DNA of 40,831 nucleotides from SHLQ01 sp964562985 (GTDB lineage Bacteria; Actinomycetota; Acidimicrobiia; Acidimicrobiales; SHLQ01). A program made the translations under genes and the position numbers. The stretch is from positions 1-40,831 of the forward strand of contig CAZLWE010000031.1 in the NCBI GenBank assembly GCA_964562985.1, written 5' to 3'. Below are positions 21,735-28,018 of the stretch, in pieces. Within the stretch, counting starts at the first letter, position 1; each line of letters starts with the position of its first letter. The notes under the pieces were generated by a model. It saw only the letters and a list, made by a program, of their open reading frames with translations. It was not told where the DNA came from and searched no databases.

Positions 21735-22127
21735 ATGAGTTTCGTATCCCTGGTAGCCCTGCTGGTCGATGACTATGACGACGCGATTTCGTTTTACTGC
21801 GATGTCCTCGGATTCGAACTGGTGGAAGATTCGCCTTCGACGACCAACGACGGTCGGCCAAAGCGATGGGTCGTGGTGCGACCGCTTGGCGGCGAGACCG
21901 GGATTCTGCTCGCACGAGGCGATGGCGAAGACCAGACGGGCCTCGTGGGACGACAACACGGCGACAGGGTGGGGTTCTTTCTGCGTGTCGACGACTTCGA
22001 TTCGACACTTGCCGCGCTCTCCGATGCGGGCGCGACAATCCATGGCGAACCTCGCGACGAGCCCTACGGGCGAGTGGTCGTCTTCGAAGACCTCTACGGC
22101 AACAAGTGGGACCTCTTGAAGGCTTAG
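21735..22127 (+). CDS. VOC family protein
   Basis: 130 residues. M-S-F-V-S-L-V-A-L-L-V-D-D-Y-D-D-A-I-S-F-Y is the opening beta-alpha unit with Y-x-x-A-I-x-F-Y; W-V-V-V-R-P-L-G-G-E-T-G-I-L-L-A and G-F-F-L-R-V-D-D-F-D-S-T are the central strands; V-V-F-E-D-L-Y-G-N-K-W-D-L-L ends the second module with the usual Glu-x-x-x-G-N-x-W-D-L motif. Canonical His ligands are not evident in the first strand, so it may bind a ligand without the full metal triad. Divergent from nbaC by 95 bp; a link to aromatic metabolism is possible but unproven. Confidence 0.8.
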   Translation: MSFVSLVALLVDDYDDAISFYCDVLGFELVEDSPSTTNDGRPKRWVVVRPLGGETGILLARGDGEDQTGLVGRQHGDRVGFFLRVDDFDSTLAALSDAGATIHGEPRDEPYGRVVVFEDLYGNKWDLLKA

Positions 22128-22279
22128 CCGCCAAGGGCTCCGCGTCGTTCGCTCCGCTCACTAACCGAGTTTCGTCTCTCCGATCCGAAACATCGCAGCA
22201 ACTCTGGCGGCACGCGTTCAAGATCAGTCATTCGCCGCAATCATTCTTCTACGAGCAGGGTGGGGTCCCTCATCCGTGT

Positions 22280-22342
22280 TTGGGGGATTTACCTAGCTCC
22301 ATGGGCATGTGTGGTTCCGTACCTTCATTACATATCCCCCAA
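22280..22342. promoter_or_regulatory. Long-range inverted repeat in the leader of the YiaA-like gene
   Basis: TTGGGGGAT (22280-22288) and ATCCCCCAA (22334-22342) are exact complements 45 nt apart, ending 29 nt before the ATG. The rest of 22128-22279 holds a weak hairpin (GTTTCG 22169-22174 / CGAAAC 22186-22191) and no gene. Confidence 0.3.
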
Positions 22343-22371
22343 GCGGCACCCGCCGCACGAAAGGAAACACC

Positions 22372-22659
22372 ATGAACTGGGAACCCGACTCCGCATCCAT
22401 GCACTCACCGGCTTGGGTGATGTTCACCCAACTCAACTTCGGCCTCACGCTCTCCGCAATGGCTTTCGCTGTCTGGGCGATGCCGGTCGACACCTGGATC
22501 CGAGCCTTTGTCGCCCTCGGATTACTCGCACTCGTTGGCGCCACAATCACGATGACCAAGACCATCCGTGACGTCCACGAGGGCAGCAAGGTGACCAGCA
22601 AGGTCGAGAACGCCAAGGTCGAGAAGCTCCTGATGGACACCGACTTCGCAAACGTCTAA
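22372..22659 (+). CDS. YiaA/YiaB-like two-helix membrane protein
   Basis: 95 residues. Two hydrophobic helices (W-V-M-F-T-Q-L-N-F-G-L-T-L-S-A-M and F-V-A-L-G-L-L-A-L-V-G-A-T-I-T) joined by V-D-T-W-I-R, followed by T-K-T-I-R-D-V-H-E, the K-T-x-R-D-x-H/N-E end motif of the YiaAB domain. Inner-membrane protein of unknown function. AAGGAAA lies upstream of the ATG. A strong terminator follows directly, so it is a single-gene transcript, separate from the carboxylase. Confidence 0.75.
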   Translation: MNWEPDSASMHSPAWVMFTQLNFGLTLSAMAFAVWAMPVDTWIRAFVALGLLALVGATITMTKTIRDVHEGSKVTSKVENAKVEKLLMDTDFANV

Positions 22660-22665
22660 GTAGAG

Positions 22666-22711
22666 GAAGGTCGCCGCCCGTTCTCATGTGTGAGGATGGG
22701 CGGCGTCCTTC
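22666..22711 (+). terminator. Strong intrinsic terminator after the YiaA-like gene
   Basis: GAAGG-T-CGCCGCCC (22666-22679) pairs with GGGCGGCG-T-CCTTC (22698-22711): 13 pairs with one T-T mismatch; an inner CTCA/TGAG stem caps it and GTTTT follows. Confidence 0.85.
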
Positions 22712-22743
22712 GTTTTGGCGCGTACCGAGTAACCTGTGCCCCC

Positions 22744-24300
22744 ATGTCGCAGCAGTCCATGAGTGACCGAATCGCCGATCTTGAACGGCGCCAAGAAGAG
22801 GCCCGTAACGCCGGGTCTGAGCGCTCGGTGGAACGGCAACGATCCAAGGGCAAGATGCTTGCCCGGGAGCGCATCGAGTTCCTCCTCGACCCTGGTTCGT
22901 TCCACGAATTGGACATGTTGGCCCGACACCGGGCCCACGACAGCGGAATCGAAACCCGCCCCTATACCGACGGGGTTGTAACCGGGTGGGGCACAATCGA
23001 CGGCCGCAAGGTCTTCCTGTTCTCACAAGATTTCACCGTCTTCGGTGGTGCTCTTGGCGAAGTGTTCGCCGAAAAGATCCACAAGGTGATGGATCTCGCA
23101 AACAGCGTCGGAGCACCGATGATCGGCCTCAACGATGGTGCCGGTGCTCGTATCCAAGAAGGCGTCGTCAGCCTCGATGCCTACGGCGGCATCTTCTACC
23201 GCAACGTGCAGGCCTCTGGCGTAATTCCGCAGATCAGTGTGATCCTTGGCCCGTGTGCAGGCGGTGCCGTCTATAGCCCCGCCATGACCGACTTCATTTT
23301 CATGGTCCGCGAGAAGAGCCACATGTTCATCACGGGCCCCGACGTCGTAAAGACCGTAACTGGCGAAGAGGTAACCCTCGAGGAGCTTGGCGGTGCCAAG
23401 TCGCATTCGTCGAAGTCGGGTGTTGCGACCTTCACCGGTGCGAGCGAAGAGGACGTGCTCGACCAGGTCAAAGTGTTGTTGAGCTACCTCCCTTCCAACA
23501 ACCTGTCGGCACCGCCCGATGTCGAAGCGACCGATGACGCTGAACGTGATTGCCCGGTGCTTCGAGAGATCCTTCCGGACAACGCGAATCAGCCCTACGA
23601 CATGGTTGAGGTCATCCGCGAAGTCGTCGACGACGGCGAGTTCATGGAGTACTTCCCGGCATGGGCTCAAAACATCGTGTGTGGGTTCGCCCGGGTCGAC
23701 GGCAAGACGATTGGTGTTGTCGGTAACCAGCCCAAGGTGTTTGCTGGCGTGCTCGACATCAACTCGGCGGAGAAGGCCGGGCGCTTCGTTCGCACCTGCG
23801 ATGCGTTCAACATCCCGCTGCTGACCTTCTGCGACGTTCCAGGTTTCCTTCCCGGTGTCGACCAAGAACATGGCGGCATCATCCGTCACGGGGCCAAGCT
23901 GCTGTACGCCTACTGTGAAGCGACCGTGCCACGAGTTCAGGTGATTACCCGCAAGGCGTACGGTGGTGCGTTCCTCGTTATGGATTCCAAAGCCGTCGGT
24001 TCCGACATGAGCTTTGCGTGGCCGAGCGCCGAGATGGCCGTCATGGGTCCCCAAGGTGCTGTCGAGGTGATCCATCGCCGCGAACTGCAGGGCGCAGCGA
24101 ACCCCGATGCCAAGCGAGCCGAGTTAGTGGCGGAGTACACCGAGAAGACGGCGAACCCCTACGTCGCCGCCGAACGCGGCTACATCGACGATGTCATCGA
24201 TCCTGCCGACACCCGCAAGGTGGTCGTCAAGGCCTTCCGCTTGTTGGAGAGCAAGCAGGAGCGAATCCCCGAACGCAAGCACGGAAACGTTCCGCTGTGA
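22744..24300 (+). CDS. Acyl-CoA carboxylase, beta (carboxyltransferase) subunit, PccB-like
   Basis: 518 residues from MSQQSMSDRIADLERRQEEA. Two crotonase-like halves: K-G-K-M-L-A-R-E-R-I-E-F-L-L-D-P-G-S-F (N-terminal signature), N-D-G-A-G-A-R-I-Q-E-G and G-P-C-A-G-G-A-V-Y-S-P-A (acyl-CoA oxyanion hole), then F-C-D-V-P-G-F-L-P-G, G-I-I-R-H-G-A-K-L-L-Y-A-Y and K-A-Y-G-G-A-F-L-V-M (carboxybiotin side). Transfers CO2 from biotin to acetyl- or propionyl-CoA for fatty-acid or methylmalonyl-CoA supply. The biotin-carrying alpha subunit is not in the window. The stop overlaps the epsilon subunit start. TAACCT (22730-22735) lies 8 nt before the ATG. Confidence 0.95.
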   Translation: MSQQSMSDRIADLERRQEEARNAGSERSVERQRSKGKMLARERIEFLLDPGSFHELDMLARHRAHDSGIETRPYTDGVVTGWGTIDGRKVFLFSQDFTVFGGALGEVFAEKIHKVMDLANSVGAPMIGLNDGAGARIQEGVVSLDAYGGIFYRNVQASGVIPQISVILGPCAGGAVYSPAMTDFIFMVREKSHMFITGPDVVKTVTGEEVTLEELGGAKSHSSKSGVATFTGASEEDVLDQVKVLLSYLPSNNLSAPPDVEATDDAERDCPVLREILPDNANQPYDMVEVIREVVDDGEFMEYFPAWAQNIVCGFARVDGKTIGVVGNQPKVFAGVLDINSAEKAGRFVRTCDAFNIPLLTFCDVPGFLPGVDQEHGGIIRHGAKLLYAYCEATVPRVQVITRKAYGGAFLVMDSKAVGSDMSFAWPSAEMAVMGPQGAVEVIHRRELQGAANPDAKRAELVAEYTEKTANPYVAAERGYIDDVIDPADTRKVVVKAFRLLESKQERIPERKHGNVPL

Positions 24301-24512
24301 GCGACGAGGCCGTGACGCAAGCCCGATTCCGAATCGGCCACATTCACCCAGCCCCTGACGACGAGACACTCGCCGCGATCACGGCCGCGCTCGATGCTGC
24401 ATGGCCCGAGCCCACCGCAGCGGCGCCTACGGTTGTGGTAGACGCCAGCTGGCGATTTGGGTTGCGTCGTTGGAGCGACCGCCCGCTCCCTCGCAGGACC
24501 TGGGGTCGTTAA
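24297..24512 (+). CDS. Acyl-CoA carboxylase epsilon-like subunit
   Basis: 71 residues from a GTG that overlaps the beta-subunit TGA (GTGA). F-R-I-G-H-I-H-P-A-P-D-D-E-T-L-A-A-I-T-A-A-L gives the short helix of AccE (pattern x-G-x-x-x-x-E-x-L-A-A-x-x-A-x-L), then a spacer rich in Ala/Pro and the C-terminal S-W-R-F-G-L-R-R-W with R-R-T-W-G-R, typical of AccE peptides. In actinobacteria this small subunit stabilises and activates the alpha-beta complex. Position and overlap make translational coupling near certain; divergence of AccE sequences makes family assignment less so. Confidence 0.75.
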   Translation: MSDEAVTQARFRIGHIHPAPDDETLAAITAALDAAWPEPTAAAPTVVVDASWRFGLRRWSDRPLPRRTWGR

Positions 24513-24551
24513 CTCACTGCGAAGCCGCCCACGTTCCTAGCGCACTGCCGA

Positions 24552-26942
24552 CTAGGCAGGGGTGCACGGGAATACGACGTTTTCCAGGCCGTTCACTCGT
24601 ATTCGGAGCACGTAGCTGTTGGCGGCGGTGCCGTCTGGGTCGGTGTAGGTGCTGTCCCCTGTGGCAAAGTCGAGTCGTAAACCGTCACGGCGAATTTGGG
24701 TTCGGTCGTCGGTAGCGATCCAATTGAGCGTTGCGCCCTGGTTGGTGACGGTCACCGTACATGCCGGGAAATCCCCTTCCGGCGGCGTCGGTGCCGGAGC
24801 CGGGGCTGGCTCGGGCTCTGGCGTTGGAGTTATGTCGGTGCACGAAATGTCGGTTACGACCCCGTCGACGTTGCGCCGAAGCAGATAGTCGCCGTTGTTG
24901 CGGTCATCGGTGAAGTTGGTGAGTGCGTTGACGGTTGCGACCCAACGGTCGTTTCGTCGAATCACGTGTGTGCCGGTGGTGTTGGCCGTGAACTCGATGC
25001 GCGCACTGTCTTCGCCGAACAACACCGTGCAGACAACCGGGCCTTGCTCGACCGGTGCCGGTTCGGCGATGGTGATTGGACTCGGGTTACAGGTGACGTC
25101 GATCCGCTCACCGTCGAGCCGTAGCCGCAGCACGTACTCATGATCGCCAAATCCGGGTGCGTCGGTGAGGGTTTCTTGATCGGTGACGGTGGCGAGGAAA
25201 CGGTCGTTTCGGCGAAGGACCTCTGAAGATGCGCCAGTGTCGCCCCAGTTGAGCACGACGTTGTCGCCATCGAGGGAGGCGACACATTCTCTAGCACCAA
25301 ATGCCGGTGCCGGTGGCTCAGGAATTGGTGCTGGAGTTACTACTTGTTCGTTCCCGTCGTTACACGGGAAGTCTACGTTCTCGCCACCGGTGCGGATGCG
25401 AAGCACGTACTCGCTGTTGGCTGTTCCGTCGGCGTCATGGAAGATTGCGTCGCCAGTGGTCGTTGCTAGCCAACGGCCGTCGCGTCGAAGTTGCGTCCGT
25501 TCGTTCGTGGCCGCCCAGTCGAGTTGTACGCCGTTGCCCTCGACCGTCGCGATGCATGCCTGGGTCGGCAGCTCGAATGCGGGGGTCGCGCCTCCGAAGT
25601 CGAGGAAAATCTGGCGTCCGGTTTCGACGGTGTTGAACTCGTTGCTGTCTTGGCCGATCAGGAGCCCGCGATCGATGGAGGTGATGTCCCACACGGCTTC
25701 ACGTGCGTTGCTTCGAGGATTCCAGTCGAGGACCTCTCCATCTTCGAGGGCGAGTGCAACGATCTGTTGCCGTGCATTGAAGTCGCCAATGGTCTGGTTC
25801 CCTTCGCCAAAGGTGTTGATCTCGCACCGTTCAGGCTTTCGAACCCACGGGTAGGTCGGAGCGTCAACTGAGGCGACGGCGCCGTGTGCGGTGACAAAGC
25901 AGAAGTGGCCGCCGGCGTATACCGCTTGGTCGGTGATCTCGACGCTGAACACCGAGTCGTGGGCGGCGGTGACCCATTTCGGATTGTTTGTTCCGTCGTC
26001 CACGGTGTCGAAGGAAACGATCTTGTCGCAGTTGAAGTTGCCCTTTTCAACAACGGCGAATTGCGAGCCGTCCGGACTGAACGAGGCGTCTCGAATCTGC
26101 AGGCTCTGGCTTGAGCAGCGCTCGAAGGAGAACTCAAACCACTGGGTACGCCACGGCGTAACTCGGAAGGTGTCGAGGTTGACAAGCCCGACGCCGAACC
26201 GGTCGTGGGTTCCAACAGCATCAACGATGCTCTGCCCGTTCGATACCACGAGCAAACGTTGGCCGTCTGGGTGGACTTCGAGGTGGCGAACCGACCGGGT
26301 GTTCTGCTTACCGAGTTCTCCGACGATGGCGAGGTCGAAGCCGTCGATGCTCGCTCCGGTGGTGGTATGTACTGCGCCGATGCGGTTGTGGACCTCGTTG
26401 TTGACGAAGTCGAAAGCGCCTCCCACGTAGACCGTGCCTTCGTGGAGTTCGAGGGAGTGCACTTCGGCCGAAACCTCGGGACGGAAGGTCGAGTCGGCGG
26501 AGCCGTCGTAGCCAATCTTGGCAAGTCGAAGGTGGAACTGACCGTCGATCTGTTTGAACGTGCCACCGAGATAGAACGCGTTCTCGTCAGGACTTGCTTC
26601 AAGGACGCGGACCCGACCATCGAGTGTTGGGGTGAAGTCCTCGATGATCTCGCCGGTATTGATGTCGTAAGCGAAGATGTTGACCCGATCGACGATCGGG
26701 CCGTTGCGAACCGTCTGGACGCGAGTGAACTCGCCGCCCACGATCACGCGATCGTGTAGCTGGATGCTGCTGTACACAGTGCCGTCGAGGACGATCGGTG
26801 TATCAGTTCGTGGACTTTCTACCGCTATCGAATTGTGGGTAACGCCCGCCCGGGCCTGCTGCGTTGCGGTGAGCAGCAGTCCGATCCCGCCACCGAAGAG
26901 CATCATCGCGAGGAAGATCGCGCGGATATGAAAATGTCGCAT
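24552..26942 (-). CDS. Secreted beta-propeller protein with four C-terminal Cys-bracketed modules
   Basis: 796 residues from MRHFHIRAIFLAMMLFGGGI, a Sec signal peptide ending near A-R-A-G. Residues about 35-455 carry the repeated V-G-G-x-F / Y-x-G-G-x-F motif (G-G-E-F-T, G-G-T-F-K, G-G-A-F-D, G-G-H-F-C) of DUF5122-like (delta-60) propeller blades. Then four modules of 64-66 residues, each opening and closing with Cys (about 463-527, 553-618, 638-701, 728-793), separated by Pro-rich linkers. Each has an L-R-R-D/N-x-R-W core and a Y-V-L-R-I/L-R strand, FN3/Ig-like in layout. Extracellular; likely binding or adhesion (inference). A GTG at 26960 is an alternative start. Confidence 0.8.
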   Translation of the reverse strand: MRHFHIRAIFLAMMLFGGGIGLLLTATQQARAGVTHNSIAVESPRTDTPIVLDGTVYSSIQLHDRVIVGGEFTRVQTVRNGPIVDRVNIFAYDINTGEIIEDFTPTLDGRVRVLEASPDENAFYLGGTFKQIDGQFHLRLAKIGYDGSADSTFRPEVSAEVHSLELHEGTVYVGGAFDFVNNEVHNRIGAVHTTTGASIDGFDLAIVGELGKQNTRSVRHLEVHPDGQRLLVVSNGQSIVDAVGTHDRFGVGLVNLDTFRVTPWRTQWFEFSFERCSSQSLQIRDASFSPDGSQFAVVEKGNFNCDKIVSFDTVDDGTNNPKWVTAAHDSVFSVEITDQAVYAGGHFCFVTAHGAVASVDAPTYPWVRKPERCEINTFGEGNQTIGDFNARQQIVALALEDGEVLDWNPRSNAREAVWDITSIDRGLLIGQDSNEFNTVETGRQIFLDFGGATPAFELPTQACIATVEGNGVQLDWAATNERTQLRRDGRWLATTTGDAIFHDADGTANSEYVLRIRTGGENVDFPCNDGNEQVVTPAPIPEPPAPAFGARECVASLDGDNVVLNWGDTGASSEVLRRNDRFLATVTDQETLTDAPGFGDHEYVLRLRLDGERIDVTCNPSPITIAEPAPVEQGPVVCTVLFGEDSARIEFTANTTGTHVIRRNDRWVATVNALTNFTDDRNNGDYLLRRNVDGVVTDISCTDITPTPEPEPAPAPAPTPPEGDFPACTVTVTNQGATLNWIATDDRTQIRRDGLRLDFATGDSTYTDPDGTAANSYVLRIRVNGLENVVFPCTPA
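24564..25556 (-). repeat. Fourfold protein-coding repeat (Cys-bracketed modules)
   Basis: The four modules align by Cys, a central x-R-R-D/N-x-R/L-W/R-L turn, and Y-V-L-R-x-R. Modules 1 and 4 are most alike (both contain D-G-T-A-N-S-x-Y-V-L-R-I-R apart from one residue and end F-P-C), which suggests duplication of an end module. Confidence 0.8.
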
Positions 26943-26970
26943 ACAGATAGTTGTCAGCACTTGAGAAGCT

Positions 26971-26980
26971 GATCTTTATA
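26971..26980 (-). promoter_or_regulatory. Putative -10 region (TATAAAGATC) for the propeller gene
   Basis: On the minus strand TATAAA lies 14 nt before the GTG at 26960 and about 30 nt before the preferred ATG at 26942. A start site between them would leave a short leader without a Shine-Dalgarno. Confidence 0.35.
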
Positions 26981-27027
26981 GGCCTTTCGTCTGGGAGCTG
27001 GTGTTGTGGGTATGCGATTCTGTTGCC

Positions 27028-28011
27028 ATGACGCAACTGCGGTTCGGAATTTTGGGAGCGGCGCGTATCGCTCCAAAGGCGCTGGTCGTCCCGGCTGAAC
27101 AGGTTGGTACGGCGACTGTGACACGGGTGGCAGCACGGGATCCTGCACGTGCAGGAGCCTTTGCCGCCGAACACGGTATTGAGGAAGTGAGCGGCTCGTA
27201 TCAGGAGCTCATAGAGGCTGACGATGTGGACGTTGTCTACAACCCACTCCCGATGAACCTGCACGCCGAATGGACAATCGCAGCGCTTCGTGCGGGTAAG
27301 CACGTCTTGTGCGAAAAGCCCTTTGCCTCGAACGCTGCCGAAGCAGTGGAGATGGTGCGGGTCGCCGAGGAGACCGGACAGGTACTTGGCGAGGCGTTCC
27401 ACCATCGCTACCACCCGCTTTGGCTCCGCATCTTCGAGCTGCTCGACGCTGGAACTATCGGGAGAATTACTCGAGCGGAGGGCTACTTCAACATTTCGAT
27501 CCCGCAGCCCGACATTCGATGGGATTACGCAACCTCAGGCGGCTCCCTGATGGACCTGGGGTGCTATTCGACCATGTGGGTACGCCACGTCGTGGGCGAA
27601 GAACCGACGGTGACCGAAGCCGAAGCCGTTCTCGGCCCGGAGCACATCGACGCAGCCATATGGGCCGAACTTGAGTTTCCTTCCGGGGCCACCGGGCGAG
27701 TCGAGAGTTCAATGATTAACGATGGCGACCCAAAAATTCAACTAGAAATCGCTGGCACTCGTGGATCGATCTCCGTAGAGAATCCATTATCTCCCTACAA
27801 CGGCAACACCCTGACGATTCGGACCGAGAGCGGTGAGACATCGGCGTCGATCCTCGATGACACGACCTACGTGCACATGCTGCGGGCGTTTTGTGATCAC
27901 GTCGTCCATGACACCGCCTTTCCGACACGGGGTCAGGATTCGATCGACAACATGGCAGCGATCGATGCGATCTATCTGGCGGCCGGCCTGCCTCTGCGTG
28001 GCGAGAAGTAG
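27028..28011 (+). CDS. Gfo/Idh/MocA family oxidoreductase
   Basis: 327 residues from MTQLRFGILGAARIAPKALV. The Rossmann turn G-I-L-G-A-A-R-I-A, Y-N-P-L-P-M-N-L-H-A-E-W, the family hallmark C-E-K-P-F-A-S-N-A (Lys of E-K-P in catalysis) and G-G-S-L-M-D-L-G-C-Y-S (C-terminal domain helix with D-x-G-x-Y) are all present. NAD(P)-dependent reduction or oxidation of a sugar, inositol or related polyol; the substrate cannot be told. Most like sugar dehydrogenases of the D-xylose/trans-dihydrodiol group. No Shine-Dalgarno, so leaderless start is likely. Convergent with the SLC12-like gene at 7 nt. Confidence 0.9.
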   Translation: MTQLRFGILGAARIAPKALVVPAEQVGTATVTRVAARDPARAGAFAAEHGIEEVSGSYQELIEADDVDVVYNPLPMNLHAEWTIAALRAGKHVLCEKPFASNAAEAVEMVRVAEETGQVLGEAFHHRYHPLWLRIFELLDAGTIGRITRAEGYFNISIPQPDIRWDYATSGGSLMDLGCYSTMWVRHVVGEEPTVTEAEAVLGPEHIDAAIWAELEFPSGATGRVESSMINDGDPKIQLEIAGTRGSISVENPLSPYNGNTLTIRTESGETSASILDDTTYVHMLRAFCDHVVHDTAFPTRGQDSIDNMAAIDAIYLAAGLPLRGEK

Positions 28012-28018
28012 TCGTCGG

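Noticed and set aside
23023..24075. Long minus-strand open frame opposite the carboxylase beta subunit
   Set aside because: Antisense to a conserved gene; caused by GC-rich codon bias.
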